From: a virus
Virus record (IMG/VR): IMGVR_UViG_3300012271_000010
Location: 1-64,000 of that record
DNA length: 64,000 bases
Strand: one strand, 5' to 3'
Part shown: positions 52,001 through 62,369 of the stretch, in pieces
How the letters are laid out: every line of letters begins with the position of its first letter
Position numbering within the stretch: position 1 is the first letter of the stretch
Translations under genes and position numbers: made by a program
Notes under the pieces: generated by a model
What the model saw: only the letters and a program-made list of their open reading frames with translations
The model's database searches: none
Told to the model about the DNA's origin: nothing

Positions 52001-54687
52001 GCGCCAAATACTTATGTTGGCTCGGCGGATACACAAAAGAATTTACTGATGAACCAGCATTTTTTGATAGTTTCAACAGTCATACTAAAGACAGTGGGAT
52101 TATAAACAGAGTAAATGAGCAAGCCGGGAAAAATTCATGGTTCGATTCTTATGAAGATTACTCACAAGACATTCGTTTGATGGGACAAGATATGTCTTTG
52201 ATTCCTGAATTCCGTATGTCAGAACATATGGAGTTTTATGTTGAAACGAACGGAGGAAACTTCAGAAAAAAGAACAATAAATTCCTTTCTATCGACGGAG
52301 GAAAAGTGCGAAATAGCGCTTTGACTGAAAATACAGAATTGGATTTGAACTTCTCAAATGATTATGTTGTTTCGGATAAGATTAGATTTATCGATGGAAT
52401 CAAAGAAGAACATGGAAATATAGCTAAAGTAGCGAACATTTCACTTAAATGTAAAGGCATCAAAAAACTACTTCCTTATAACGGATTTTATCCTATTACT
52501 AGAACTTTGCAACTTGCAAACTTATTCTCTCAATCATATGGTTCTTCTTTTGTTGGAGGTTATGACAAACTAGAGGTATCATCAAGTGCCGCCGTTAATT
52601 TTTTATTCGTTGACACAAATGAATTTATTGAAAATGAAAATAGTAGAATGAAAGCAGCTCTTGCTCCGTTCTTTGCTCCTGGAATTATGTACAATACTAT
52701 TAAGTCGGGTATTGCTGTAGACTTTCCTGTCTATACAGGATCGCTCTCGACCCCGACAGGTGCATTTCAAGTTTACACTTTTCCTCGTAAATACGAATGG
52801 GGAATAGTTCCGAATTATAGATTTCCTTTTGAAGCGATTATTACTCCTAGTGCTTATTTGCCAAGATCTTCTTCAACTGACAGCAGTAAAGTGCAATATC
52901 AAAAAGCGGATTTCTTTTTTCATACGGGTAATGTTGTTAGTCGAGAGTTCTTCAAATGGACCGGCATCATAAATCCTTTATATGATTTAGCCTCATCTAA
53001 CTTTTTCGCCGAAACAGTGAAATTCTTCTTAAAAGATGAGAAGCTAACAACATTTAGCTCAGCAAAAGAAACTGAATGGGGTCAAACTATTTTCAATAGT
53101 TCTAAAACCTATTATATGGATGTGGTGATTGAAAAAACATCAGATTTAGTAATGATGGAAGCATATAATACTTCTTCTCATTATACTGTAAATCCTGAAC
53201 CACAATTTGGAACGTTTGAAGGTCTTGGTACAAAGAATGGTAGATATTTTGGATTTCCGATGTCAACTCAAGGGAATCCTTCTGTTGCTGAGGCTTATGA
53301 TGATCCTTGTTATGCTGCTTATACACCACCTTATTTCGAAGGCGCTTCATTTGCGAGAATTTCCTTTTCTCCTACTAGTACTAGAGCTTTTTCGCTAGAA
53401 GAGATTTTTGCAAGTTCATCGATATCATATACCCAAGGAGGTTTTGAGAATATGTCTCAAACTTCAACAGCGTATTCTTCTTCAATGCGTGTTTCTTCAT
53501 CGGTCAATATTTTTGGGGTGTCAAATATTCCAAAGGTGACATACGATGAACAAGGAAATATAATTCAGATTGTGGAAGACCAAAACAAGAGATGGGTTAT
53601 TTCTTCTAGAACGGAAACACCAGTATTAGATTTTTCTTCACAACCATTTGAACAAGATTTACTTTATTCTGCATCGGCTGGTGACGCCCGTCTTGCAGCC
53701 ACCGGTTCACATGACAATCAGGCTCATGACCCAAATCAGAGTGGATATGGTCGAGGAATGTGGAGTGGTTACGGCACCACGCCCGCTGGAAGCAAAGGAA
53801 TTTTCCTTAGACTGAGAGAGAGTTTTCCCGAACAAAGTGAAAACCCTTCTTCGACAACAGCTTCATTATTGCAAGTTATGAAATTTAGCGAAAACTCTTC
53901 ACTTGAACAAAAGATTGGTGAATTGGCTGACGTAAAAGAAATTTCGGAAGCGATCATCGCAATTCCATATGTTAAAACTCCTACTAAGAATACTGTCGAG
54001 ATCCTTGGCAAAAACTTTATTAAAATTGATCGTAACATATTCGATTCTCAAAGAGAGAGAATTAAAAAAGGGCAGACCGCTGTTGGAATAGGAGTTCTTT
54101 CTAGTAAAGAGGACATCGCCGAAACTTCGATTTCTAAAATGATTTCAACCATGAATAAACATGTTATGCCGCCACATTATGACTTCTTACAATTTAATGA
54201 TATTGAACCATTTGTGGCTTACACTTTTGAATTTAGGCATAATTTAGACAAGCAGGATTTGGCAGATATCTGGCAAGGGGTGATGCCTAAGATAGCTATT
54301 GTTCCAGAAAAAGATGAGATCGAATTTTCACATCCATCTAACAAATTTGAGTTTTTTCACGGAGAAGAAATGCCGGATGGTTTACGTTGGATGGTATTTA
54401 AGGTTAAGAAGAAGTCTGAAAAGAATTACTTTGCAGTAACAGCAGATTCTTCTGATGATTCTAGATACAGTTTTGACTTCGAAGTTGGTAGAAAAGCTCC
54501 TGAATATAGCTACAATTGGCCATATGATTATTTTTCTCTTGTAGAACTGGCTAATTTAGAAGTTGAAATTGAATATGAAAACAACAATGAAATTGAAAAA
54601 ATCAGACAAGGAAATATAAGAGGACTGGATACTCAGCGCCCCGCTTCCAGTCAACGTGGTTCCTCAAATAAAGGCAAGAAAGTATAA
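49048..54687 (+). CDS. Giant tail protein with LamG-type lectin domain (1,879 residues)
   Basis: Residues about 405-580 show KFTLSIWFNLTSFSGSVTTP, MYLALESGSNNRIDVAFM, TWHHAVLTFDGTQ, PILYLDGAKVLL and FSGSLSEISIWNDVLTEEEQ, a textbook LamG/concanavalin-like set. The remainder is Ser/Thr-rich strand protein (SSSLGGTSAYPIDLHSAYLT), and the last 250 residues are more compact (KMISTMNKHVMPPHYDFLQF). Likely the main tail-associated adhesin or neck-of-fibre protein. The stop overlaps the next start (TAATG). Confidence 0.75.
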   Translation: MSEIFKTKKKLPFSIVSSSVKTGYNSEISSSFRPNIDIANLHGDNYSSYEDAPAQGPFTEAHVGGNKHRHAPLNAGDDDASNRAEAFLINLDTPGELRVYGPETVDTAYPRASMLRGNAAKSPLNLSNIQSTTGSALLGNYKNEYEVLQTSGRTVNNRFIKNDGEIAVLNPITFFVTGAAEYTLPSRENTETNKFIFVERFNAPGGFDVSSRGMLDRAAEEMASNNALPFRNLKVRLSLRNSLSEHTVPATGLSGSLHKVNRNTLRRPSKSDDGTFTPLYDNGYVNHPIPQSDLQYSWITSSAITTMNELLGYQHSGSHLNKAGAFTDISFSVSGSVIDDDTLTDHLNIRGFNKNFHYINKFDKTLEKDRSFFVFDGQTQTFPGAGQHTNAIDLGNTSLWNHSIGTLGSKKFTLSIWFNLTSFSGSVTTPRLFDFSNEMYLALESGSNNRIDVAFMQDTTGVHVSYFTNSGSAPNIDFGTWHHAVLTFDGTQITSSTPPILYLDGAKVLLQNDDSPTGDMSSFASFANCFVGNRRSVSSADLPFSGSLSEISIWNDVLTEEEQGLLYLATKPPNNIGAPLNYREHKIDQQYPSMRRKLVSWWSGSGRHQRNNVISANGGGSPKTGIFIEDVARINNYHAAMGSGVTKQKVGITSLSFNNGPYQHPIWKQIRTGETPVARFLRHANIITVQDEPILKEIVSNGKRRVIKPKRSSTSTSFVEPPVSSKYKPIKHNLMLKGTVNPLLGHEITHTYANNLSMFANKSLNQRLKIDRLDKQMYDRLVEFYLDSDLPEEDNPIARFLNLIYKETIFPKEENTFLGKTRSRQKYILDLSGFSSEGYDKTFGSQRVFWRDHFSDRQRTVNKAINSQGFIISSSLGGTSAYPIDLHSAYLTSSALASSSVQINTGIALTSQEVIKVWNSPSGSGELNAYAFLENNREAFVSSIPAMFYSDTLVDLDFLSNFHHYTQSFGSLMNTTGTFPLTPPRAKYLCWLGGYTKEFTDEPAFFDSFNSHTKDSGIINRVNEQAGKNSWFDSYEDYSQDIRLMGQDMSLIPEFRMSEHMEFYVETNGGNFRKKNNKFLSIDGGKVRNSALTENTELDLNFSNDYVVSDKIRFIDGIKEEHGNIAKVANISLKCKGIKKLLPYNGFYPITRTLQLANLFSQSYGSSFVGGYDKLEVSSSAAVNFLFVDTNEFIENENSRMKAALAPFFAPGIMYNTIKSGIAVDFPVYTGSLSTPTGAFQVYTFPRKYEWGIVPNYRFPFEAIITPSAYLPRSSSTDSSKVQYQKADFFFHTGNVVSREFFKWTGIINPLYDLASSNFFAETVKFFLKDEKLTTFSSAKETEWGQTIFNSSKTYYMDVVIEKTSDLVMMEAYNTSSHYTVNPEPQFGTFEGLGTKNGRYFGFPMSTQGNPSVAEAYDDPCYAAYTPPYFEGASFARISFSPTSTRAFSLEEIFASSSISYTQGGFENMSQTSTAYSSSMRVSSSVNIFGVSNIPKVTYDEQGNIIQIVEDQNKRWVISSRTETPVLDFSSQPFEQDLLYSASAGDARLAATGSHDNQAHDPNQSGYGRGMWSGYGTTPAGSKGIFLRLRESFPEQSENPSSTTASLLQVMKFSENSSLEQKIGELADVKEISEAIIAIPYVKTPTKNTVEILGKNFIKIDRNIFDSQRERIKKGQTAVGIGVLSSKEDIAETSISKMISTMNKHVMPPHYDFLQFNDIEPFVAYTFEFRHNLDKQDLADIWQGVMPKIAIVPEKDEIEFSHPSNKFEFFHGEEMPDGLRWMVFKVKKKSEKNYFAVTADSSDDSRYSFDFEVGRKAPEYSYNWPYDYFSLVELANLEVEIEYENNNEIEKIRQGNIRGLDTQRPASSQRGSSNKGKKV

Positions 54688-55766
54688 TGACTTTTCTTAA
54701 TAAAAAAGAACAGGTTTTAGATATTGAACTCACTCAGCACGGCAAACGCTTATTGTCTCGTGGTAAGCTGAAGCCAGTCTACTATGCTTTTTTTGATGAC
54801 AATGTCATTTACGATTCTAAATATGGTGGATTCGAAGAAAATAGAAACGACGCCGGACAAAGAATCAAAGACGACACACCAACTACTGAAGTCCAATATG
54901 TTTTCAGTGGTATTGAAACTGATATTAAAAAAGCAGTAGCTCAAAAGAGGACTAATATAAGTGCAGGTCTTGACGAAGGTGTCTTGATCCAAGGTACACC
55001 AGAAAAGCACTATGCCATTTCAGCCCCAATGGGCAATTCTGGTCAAGGTGATATTTTTTCTCCTTCTTGGGGGGTAAGTGTTTTTCAAGGAGAAATCAGT
55101 GGAACAATCGAAGTTGTAACTGGTTCCCAACCGAACACTAAGATTCCTCAAATAAATTTAGAAAACGTAGTATTCAAAACCACTCCTATAACACCTATTA
55201 AAGATAGCCCCGAGGCTCAACAGAATCAACCCTTCGGCGATTTCGGTGACGCCGCCACCGCTACTGTGTCTGATTTAAACTTTGCCTCAAGTCGATTTGA
55301 GGACGGTTCTTTTATACAAATAGAAGAAGACTTTATACTTCTTGAAGTTTCTGAGGAAAACGTCGATAATTTAAGTAAGAATTTCGATATTGAAGTTTTT
55401 ATTCAAGAGGTTGACGACATTACAGGGCAGGATGTTTTTATTCCTTTATACTTTGATGTTAAAAAACCCTTAGTTATAAACGATATACTTGTGGACCAAG
55501 ACGACGACTTACCACTAGAAAACCGAGCATTAGATCCTACTTATGTTGATCACTTTTTTCATGTCTATGTAGATGACGAGATTAGTAAAGATGTTCTTTG
55601 CAGAAAAGTTCCTTTATCTGTTCTAGAAGCAAGTTTCCCGGCTGATTTCATAGATTGTGATAAATTTATTGAACCACGTTTAGTTAATAACACTTTAGTA
55701 ATTGATGCTGGTGGATTGTACGATAGTGATGTAACTGAAGCTGATATTGATCCAGATTGTGATTAG
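54687..55766 (+). CDS. Virion protein with LTxxG module, paralogue of 62370
   Basis: 359 residues. The N terminus FLNKKEQVLDIELTQHGKRL, LSRGKLKPVYYAFFDDNVIYD matches, in spacing and key residues (FL, ILD, LT-GR, L-G, FA-DD-I-Y), the N terminus of the protein at 62370, so the two are paralogous over about 50 residues. C-terminal half: FILLEVSEENVDNLSKNFDI and VDHFFHVYVDDEIS, beta-rich. A structural tail or neck role is inferred from the operon. Confidence 0.75.
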   Translation: MTFLNKKEQVLDIELTQHGKRLLSRGKLKPVYYAFFDDNVIYDSKYGGFEENRNDAGQRIKDDTPTTEVQYVFSGIETDIKKAVAQKRTNISAGLDEGVLIQGTPEKHYAISAPMGNSGQGDIFSPSWGVSVFQGEISGTIEVVTGSQPNTKIPQINLENVVFKTTPITPIKDSPEAQQNQPFGDFGDAATATVSDLNFASSRFEDGSFIQIEEDFILLEVSEENVDNLSKNFDIEVFIQEVDDITGQDVFIPLYFDVKKPLVINDILVDQDDDLPLENRALDPTYVDHFFHVYVDDEISKDVLCRKVPLSVLEASFPADFIDCDKFIEPRLVNNTLVIDAGGLYDSDVTEADIDPDCD

Positions 55767-55781
55767 GGAAGGAAAGTTTAG

Positions 55782-58700
55782 ATGGTAACAGTAAATCAAG
55801 AAGATCTATTGGGGGAACTTATTCCTGATGTTTATATTAGGAAGATTACTCTTGAAACATCAGGAACTCCAAATACCGATTCCAATCCGCACATTGATCA
55901 TAAGAGGGAATCTCTTCCTTCAAAAATGCAAAAAGATTCAGATTCACTGATTGTAACGTTAGAACTTTTGATGAAAGAGAAGTTAGACAATGATCTCATC
56001 GGAACCTGGTTTGCCAATCAGGATTTGAACAAATATTTAGAAATAAAAGTATTCCAAAGCACAGATCCTAAAGTTACAGCAATTTTATCAGCTGGAACTG
56101 ACCTGTTGGAACTCGTTGAACCAAATAAGCACGTTCCAGTTACAGACTTGAAGGTTAAATTAGCAGCTACTGTTTTTGAAGTTAGTAATTTTGAAAATGT
56201 TTTCGAAAGACTGAACAACGAAACAGTTTTTAAAAAATTCAAAGCAAGTAAAGCTGGTACTGGTGTTGAGCCGAAAATTAGCCAATATAAACAAATCGTT
56301 GACGATGAAGGAAATAGAGTTTTCAACATAACTTACCAACAAAGGTTTGAATTAAACGACTCAAACCCAGAACATTTAGCTTATTTTGCTGTTACTTCAC
56401 TTGATTTAGAAAAACTTGCTAAAGAATTCGAGATAGATTTCGATTCCATCGGTCTTGAGTCGACTAACGGCAAGATTGCTTCTGATATCGTTATTGATGA
56501 TTTTAAAGTAGTGAATAAGAGTTTCACATTTTTAGATCCGCAAGGCAAGATTTGGACAGGATCAGTTCACCAACGTGATGGGGTATTTCGTTCTAATAGC
56601 ACTGAAACTTCAAACTCTTTTGATTTAGAACAAGTTTTTGTTTCAAATTCAAAAATACAAGACTTTAGAGATGTGAAAGAAATTGAACGTTTGACTTTAA
56701 ATCTTGATAAGTTAGAACGTATTTTCGCCAAGAATAATCTTACTAAAGTTTTGTCGAACGATATCATTGGTCCAACTAATGAATCAAATTATTTTTCCAA
56801 CATGTTGTTGTCTCGCGATAAGGACGGCGACGCTAAATTCTTTTTTTCTATCGATTTCAATAAGCTGATAGAAGAAAATGCTATTTTAGGAAATCTGTTT
56901 GCTTCTTCTAATATGAAAATGAAGAGAGAGATAATTAAAAATGCACACATTCGTTCTTTAAGAATACTGAGAAGAAGAATTGTAAAAAGTAAAGATGTAA
57001 ATTCTCTTGGAACTCCTGATTTGGTTAGAGTTTTTGATAAAGAAGAACCTTTGGAGTTAATCGCAATTTCGAGTGAGAAAAGATGGAAGAGTTTTAACCC
57101 TTCTAAGTTAGAAATGGGTTCAATTAAAGAAATTGATTTGACAACTAGAACTAACTCTGAATTAGTTCGCCATTTCACAGGTATGGATTTGTCCATGTCA
57201 GAGGTGACTGATGGGTTGTATCAATACATCATTGAATTGGAAATAGACGACGCCACAGTTACTTTTTTGAAAGATAAAGTGAAAGAACTTTCATTAGCTA
57301 AAAACGTCTTATCTTTATATCTGGGAGAGGCAAGTCAACCTTCTATGTCAAAATATCTAGAAGAAGTAAGAAATCCTCATATTGTTCACCCTTCAGAGTT
57401 TTCTGGAACAAAGGGAACGATTGCAGGTGCATTTGATATTCCTTCAAACCGGTTCACACAAAACTTTATCAATGAGCAACGTAGAAAATATGCAGGTCGC
57501 ATGACGTCGTCACCTTGGATCTCCTCAGTTGTCACCTACGTTAGTATTTTAGATTTATTGACTGACGCATTTGAAAGTGAATCTTCTCGTCAAAAATTCA
57601 TAAATTCTTTATATTCATATGTTTCTCCAAATACTGGAAATCCAACAGGAATTTCCTCAGTAATAAAATTGATTGATAAATTGATTTCTTCTCTGTCTGG
57701 AATAGCGGGTGTTTCTAACGAAACAACTCCTCGCCCTTTTGATGGCACCACGAAGTCAACTCTACAGAGTCCCATTTTAAACCCAGGAAGAGGAAACAAG
57801 AGGACTTTTAAAGTTTCCAAAGCATTCAATGAAGTTTTTGATAGTAATATCGTAAAAGGAGCTGGACTGGATTATCTCTCTTCTGGAGAAGATGAGACTG
57901 AAAATGATGATGGTCTTCGTACAATTAAAAACGAGAATTATAAACTTAGAGTTGATTTAGAAACTCTCAAATATTATAAAGATCCAGAACCAAATATAGA
58001 TTTGTCTTTCGGAGGTGAACAATTCACAGAAGGTGACAATATCAAAGCAACAAACTTTTCATTTTTGTCTCCTTCTAGAGTTGATTTTTCAAGAAAATCT
58101 TTCATCTTGTCTGAGGGCGGACGTAAAAACTCTTCTGTTAAAACGGCAAAAGATAAAAAACAAAGAGCCATTAAACACATCGATGATATAGAAGCAAGAA
58201 AGGAAGATGTTGCTACAGATATTCTCACCTCTATTTTACTTCAGTCATCGACTGGCTCTCCTATTGATTATAGTTCAAATGAAGTTAAAAGCGAAGTGAA
58301 ACTAAATCAAAGAAAAATACGTCATAAATTCGAAAATTATATCTCAAAACAAGTCTCTACAACAATCAAAACTGCAAGAACAAAAACAGTTAAGGATGTA
58401 AACGATGACACAATTTCTTTGAAATCGATCCGCAAGGTTGAACCATTAGAAACAAAAAATACTTTAGAAGAAGAAAATGAAGATTTTTCTAAGAGTCAAG
58501 ATGTAACAATGCAAGATGAAAGCTTTCCTTTGAATCAATTTTATATTGCGATTTCTAAACCGATGATTCAAAAATCAACACCTCTCTTAGATAAGCTTAG
58601 TTTAAGAGAACTCAGTGTTGTCTCAACTTCAGGTAGACCAGATGCTGTAAAAACTATACATGGTCTAAATAAAGTGATCACAGAGAATCAGTTAAAATCT

Positions 58701-59573
58701 CTACCTAATCAGTTAAAAGCTGTTTTCCTTCAAACCTCTACCCAGAATGTGCTTAGAGCCTCAAAGATGAATTCGATTAGTATTTCAAATTCTTCAGATA
58801 AGAGAAAATATTCCGCCTCCGCTATATTAGATTTTGAAATGCTTAGAAAAATAGAGTATTTTACTGGATATGGAAAGAATCAAGAAGAAGAGCTTTTGAT
58901 AAAAGAGAGGAACTGGAAGCCACTTACTGATGAAGCAAATAACCTTCTTGTCGGCAACAATATACTATGTCGTTCAATTCCTTATGAAGAAACTTCACTT
59001 GGAATTATCCCTAATAAAGGATTATCTACTATTGTTTATGATGAGTATTTCATTCTTCAGCCTAAATTCAGAGAGATTTTTGAATCTTTTGGAGAAATAG
59101 AGATCAATGTAGCTGTTCCCAAAGAAACGTTTGAGTTAGGTGTTCAAGGAACTACGGTTGCAGCACCAGTATCAATTGTAAATGAAATTCTTGCAACTGA
59201 TGAAAAGACAAATAGGTTTGAAGGAGAATTTACTTCGAACAACATAATGATTCAAACTTTATTTTCTGATGCAGCAGAAGAAGCATCCTCTAATATACGC
59301 GAAAGCTCTTCGGCAGTAGACGCATTGAGAAACAGAGCTGGAGACGGTTTTATAGAGGCATTAGGACTTTCAGAAGACCAAGCTCTTATAATGTTAAATT
59401 CTATTCCTTCTAACCTATCTACGGAGACGGAAGTTGTTCAATTTATAGGACAAACATTAGAAGAAGCAAATCTTGTTGATAGTGAAAACGCTTTAAACCT
59501 AAACGTCGATACGGTAGATTCAAGAACTATAAGAACATCAATTTCAGATTTGATCAAAAAGAGTAGAAGATAA
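55782..59573 (+). CDS. Large virion protein (1,263 residues)
   Basis: ATG after GGGAAGGAAAG. An N-terminal part with SLIVTLELLMKEKLDNDLIG and the FNITYQQRFELNDSNPEHLAYF segment is beta-rich; the central region is lysine-rich and helical (VKTAKDKKQRAIKHIDDIEA). A C-terminal LPNQLKAVFLQTSTQNVL and SSAVDALRNRAGDGFIEALG follow. It resembles large structural proteins of long-tailed giant myoviruses in style, but I cannot match it to a named protein. Confidence 0.65.
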   Translation: MVTVNQEDLLGELIPDVYIRKITLETSGTPNTDSNPHIDHKRESLPSKMQKDSDSLIVTLELLMKEKLDNDLIGTWFANQDLNKYLEIKVFQSTDPKVTAILSAGTDLLELVEPNKHVPVTDLKVKLAATVFEVSNFENVFERLNNETVFKKFKASKAGTGVEPKISQYKQIVDDEGNRVFNITYQQRFELNDSNPEHLAYFAVTSLDLEKLAKEFEIDFDSIGLESTNGKIASDIVIDDFKVVNKSFTFLDPQGKIWTGSVHQRDGVFRSNSTETSNSFDLEQVFVSNSKIQDFRDVKEIERLTLNLDKLERIFAKNNLTKVLSNDIIGPTNESNYFSNMLLSRDKDGDAKFFFSIDFNKLIEENAILGNLFASSNMKMKREIIKNAHIRSLRILRRRIVKSKDVNSLGTPDLVRVFDKEEPLELIAISSEKRWKSFNPSKLEMGSIKEIDLTTRTNSELVRHFTGMDLSMSEVTDGLYQYIIELEIDDATVTFLKDKVKELSLAKNVLSLYLGEASQPSMSKYLEEVRNPHIVHPSEFSGTKGTIAGAFDIPSNRFTQNFINEQRRKYAGRMTSSPWISSVVTYVSILDLLTDAFESESSRQKFINSLYSYVSPNTGNPTGISSVIKLIDKLISSLSGIAGVSNETTPRPFDGTTKSTLQSPILNPGRGNKRTFKVSKAFNEVFDSNIVKGAGLDYLSSGEDETENDDGLRTIKNENYKLRVDLETLKYYKDPEPNIDLSFGGEQFTEGDNIKATNFSFLSPSRVDFSRKSFILSEGGRKNSSVKTAKDKKQRAIKHIDDIEARKEDVATDILTSILLQSSTGSPIDYSSNEVKSEVKLNQRKIRHKFENYISKQVSTTIKTARTKTVKDVNDDTISLKSIRKVEPLETKNTLEEENEDFSKSQDVTMQDESFPLNQFYIAISKPMIQKSTPLLDKLSLRELSVVSTSGRPDAVKTIHGLNKVITENQLKSLPNQLKAVFLQTSTQNVLRASKMNSISISNSSDKRKYSASAILDFEMLRKIEYFTGYGKNQEEELLIKERNWKPLTDEANNLLVGNNILCRSIPYEETSLGIIPNKGLSTIVYDEYFILQPKFREIFESFGEIEINVAVPKETFELGVQGTTVAAPVSIVNEILATDEKTNRFEGEFTSNNIMIQTLFSDAAEEASSNIRESSSAVDALRNRAGDGFIEALGLSEDQALIMLNSIPSNLSTETEVVQFIGQTLEEANLVDSENALNLNVDTVDSRTIRTSISDLIKKSRR

Positions 59574-62290
59574 TGGCATTTAAGATTACAAAAGATATAA
59601 TTGATACGGTTTTGAAGAAAGATTCTAAAGAAGAAAAGAGAAATATCAATAACCCGAAAAAGAAAAACTTAAATCCTCCTGTGAAGATTAATAGTAAGAA
59701 ATCTGTTAAAAAAATAGTCCCTGTCTTTGCTGTTGGAAATTTGATTCCTTTAAATCAGGAATTTAAAGCCTTATTGCAAACGGCAGAAGCGATTCCAGAA
59801 GATAAATCTGTCCCTAAAGAACCAAAGAAAGAAGATACTGTTCCCAGTACGGAAGTTTTATCAACTGGTAAGAGGCACTTTTCGATAGATAGCAATGCTT
59901 TTGGTTCTAGAACAAAAGATTTTTTAGCTTCTCCCATTGAAGAAAAGAAATCTTTTTCAACGGATTCTGTTCGCGGAAATTCTGCCAAATATTGGTCAAT
60001 TGATTCTAAAGATAAGAATTTCGTCTTTGTAGAAGATGAGCTTGGCTCCTCATCGCGAAGTACAACACCATATGAACTGGATTTTTATACTCCCTATAAT
60101 TCAAAAGAAGATAGCGATTTTGGTCGTACAGAACAATGGGTTTCTATGAAAAGTAATATGAAACTTTTCGAGAATTCAAATAAGAAATTTTCTAAAGATT
60201 TTTGGAATTCGTATATCGCAGGAGGGGAATATAAGGGTACCTCTAAAAGAAGTAAGGGAGAACCTATTTTCTATGATCCTGTCGTTAAAATGAATCAAAT
60301 ATTCTCTGATCATTCTTATGAAATGCCTCTTCCATTTACTAATAAAGAGATTGAAGATTTTCAAGTTCCAAGAGGTTCTCTAGTTTCTAAAATTGATCAT
60401 GAATACAATTTTTATATTGAGGAATATGAAAATACAATTTCTAGAAAGAAAGAGGTATTAGATAATACGTTACCAAATATGTATGTCTTTATGTCTGAAC
60501 TTAAAAATGAAAAACCTAATCCTGAATTTAAAAACTTCATTACTCTTGATGATACCTTGGTAACTGATGAACAATTATCTCGAAATGGTACAAGTCGTAA
60601 CAAGTTTGATATCAAGACACATCCAATTGGACAGTATTACGATATTTATGCGAGACAGTACACCAATGCTGTAGAGAAGGGCGCTGTAGAGCGTCTGAAC
60701 AAGAAGTTTTCGAACATTGTTGTGCCTTTGGAAGAAATTGGATTGTTTAACTCTTTCAACGAAAGTAGTGAGATGTTTCCTATGCTTGTAGATATCACTA
60801 TTGGTACCGACAAGACTACTACTTTCGCTCAAATCCTAAAAGATTCAAAATTAACCAATTCATTTATTACTAGGCTTGTTAATCGACATATTAATTCTAA
60901 ATCTTCCACATTGAGTACTGAAGTTTCAATGGAAACTATTGTACAACGAGATGATGGAACCACAAAGAGAAAAGTATCAAAGTTTGAATCAGTGAATAAA
61001 AGGACGTGGGATTTAGCAGAACTGGTAGAAGGTCTCCGCCAAGACGAAGAAAAATTAAATAGCAGTTCAGCGATTTTTCTAGGAAATTACGACCAAGAAG
61101 CTGAAGCGAACAGCGGTCCGCAGTTTAAATTCTTCAAATCATTAATGTTTTCGATTTTTCAAGGAAAGTTTCAAAGTTTAATTAAACAAAAAACCAGAAC
61201 AATTAAAGAAGTCATGTCTGGAACCCCAGCTTATTCTGAAACTGTCTTGTATAGAATTTCTAAACATGAAGGAAATTCTAATAGTCAACCAATTCAAAAT
61301 TTTTGGCTTCCAAATTCGAACGAAATCGATGTTTTAAGATTTCTTGATACTCAGGTGAAATACTCTAAAAGATATTTTTATAAAGTTTGGGCTTATCAAC
61401 TTGTAATCGGGAGTAAGTACTGGTATACGGATTTAGATGTTCAAAGTTACGATCATCACGCATCTTTCAAGACCCATATGGAGCCATCAGTAATGTTGGT
61501 TGAAACTTTGTATTCTGACGCCACTGTGAGAGTAATGGATAAACCTCCAGTACCTCCAGATGTGGACATTATTCCTTACAAAGGAGTTGACAATGAAATT
61601 CTCTTCTACTTGAAGGGTAACGTTGGCGATTTTGAAGCCGAACCGGTCTTAATTCAATCTACAGATCAGGCTATTTTCAACAATATACGAGATTCGCAAA
61701 AGAAAGATATAGATGAAAAGATTCTCTTTGGATCTGATGATCATCCTTCTACGTTCCAGATATTTAGAATTGAAAATAAACCTAGATCGTATTCTGACTT
61801 CACAAACAATATTCGAGCAAGAGTAAATATCGATATATCATTAGAATCTAAACAAAAAGCTACATCAGCTTCTTTTGTAGACTCTGTTTCTCCAAACACT
61901 AAATACTATTATATTATAAGAACAATAGATATACACGGTCATGTATCAAATCCATCTCCAATTTACGAAGTGGAAATTATTAACGAAAATGGTCTAATTT
62001 TTCCTTTGATAAAGTGTGTTGATTTTGATAAAGAAAACAATGAGACAAACAAACCAGCACGAAGATTTATACAAATCGTTCCAAATATACTTCAGACACT
62101 AATTAATGAAGAGAAGTCAGGATATGAAGAAGCGGAAACCGCTGAAGACATTAAGAGAAAATTACATCTTGGTGTGACATCAGATGCTGTTTGGGACAAA
62201 AGGTTTAAAATAAGATTGACTTCTAAATCTACTGGTAAGAAAATTGAGCTGAATTTGGGATTTGAACACAAACACTCAGAGAAAGCTTAA
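59573..62290 (+). CDS. Large virion protein with fibronectin-III-like segment (905 residues)
   Basis: A lysine-rich N terminus (KKDSKEEKRNINNPKKKNLN), then a mixed central region. Residues about 560-820 carry FN3-type strands: SETVLYRISKHEGN, RYFYKVWAYQLVIGSKYWY and TKYYYIIRTIDIHGHVSNPS, the Y-x-Y-x-I-R-x-x-D pattern of FN3 domains. It starts within the upstream stop (TAATG). Probably a tail-surface or baseplate protein. Confidence 0.7.
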   Translation: MAFKITKDIIDTVLKKDSKEEKRNINNPKKKNLNPPVKINSKKSVKKIVPVFAVGNLIPLNQEFKALLQTAEAIPEDKSVPKEPKKEDTVPSTEVLSTGKRHFSIDSNAFGSRTKDFLASPIEEKKSFSTDSVRGNSAKYWSIDSKDKNFVFVEDELGSSSRSTTPYELDFYTPYNSKEDSDFGRTEQWVSMKSNMKLFENSNKKFSKDFWNSYIAGGEYKGTSKRSKGEPIFYDPVVKMNQIFSDHSYEMPLPFTNKEIEDFQVPRGSLVSKIDHEYNFYIEEYENTISRKKEVLDNTLPNMYVFMSELKNEKPNPEFKNFITLDDTLVTDEQLSRNGTSRNKFDIKTHPIGQYYDIYARQYTNAVEKGAVERLNKKFSNIVVPLEEIGLFNSFNESSEMFPMLVDITIGTDKTTTFAQILKDSKLTNSFITRLVNRHINSKSSTLSTEVSMETIVQRDDGTTKRKVSKFESVNKRTWDLAELVEGLRQDEEKLNSSSAIFLGNYDQEAEANSGPQFKFFKSLMFSIFQGKFQSLIKQKTRTIKEVMSGTPAYSETVLYRISKHEGNSNSQPIQNFWLPNSNEIDVLRFLDTQVKYSKRYFYKVWAYQLVIGSKYWYTDLDVQSYDHHASFKTHMEPSVMLVETLYSDATVRVMDKPPVPPDVDIIPYKGVDNEILFYLKGNVGDFEAEPVLIQSTDQAIFNNIRDSQKKDIDEKILFGSDDHPSTFQIFRIENKPRSYSDFTNNIRARVNIDISLESKQKATSASFVDSVSPNTKYYYIIRTIDIHGHVSNPSPIYEVEIINENGLIFPLIKCVDFDKENNETNKPARRFIQIVPNILQTLINEEKSGYEEAETAEDIKRKLHLGVTSDAVWDKRFKIRLTSKSTGKKIELNLGFEHKHSEKA

Positions 62291-62293
62291 ATT

Positions 62294-62322
62294 ACTAGTT
62301 GAAAGAAGGTAGAATAACTAGT
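62294..62322 (+). repeat. 7-bp inverted repeat in the 62.3-kb gap
   Basis: ACTAGTT and AACTAGT are perfectly complementary, 15 bases apart, in the 79-base gap before the 62370 gene, one of the larger gaps in the late operon. Two GTAGAATAA copies lie here as well. A regulatory or late-promoter site is possible. Confidence 0.45.
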
Positions 62323-62369
62323 TAGAAAGATGCAGTAGAATAAACTATTGCGAAGGAGAACAAAAAGAT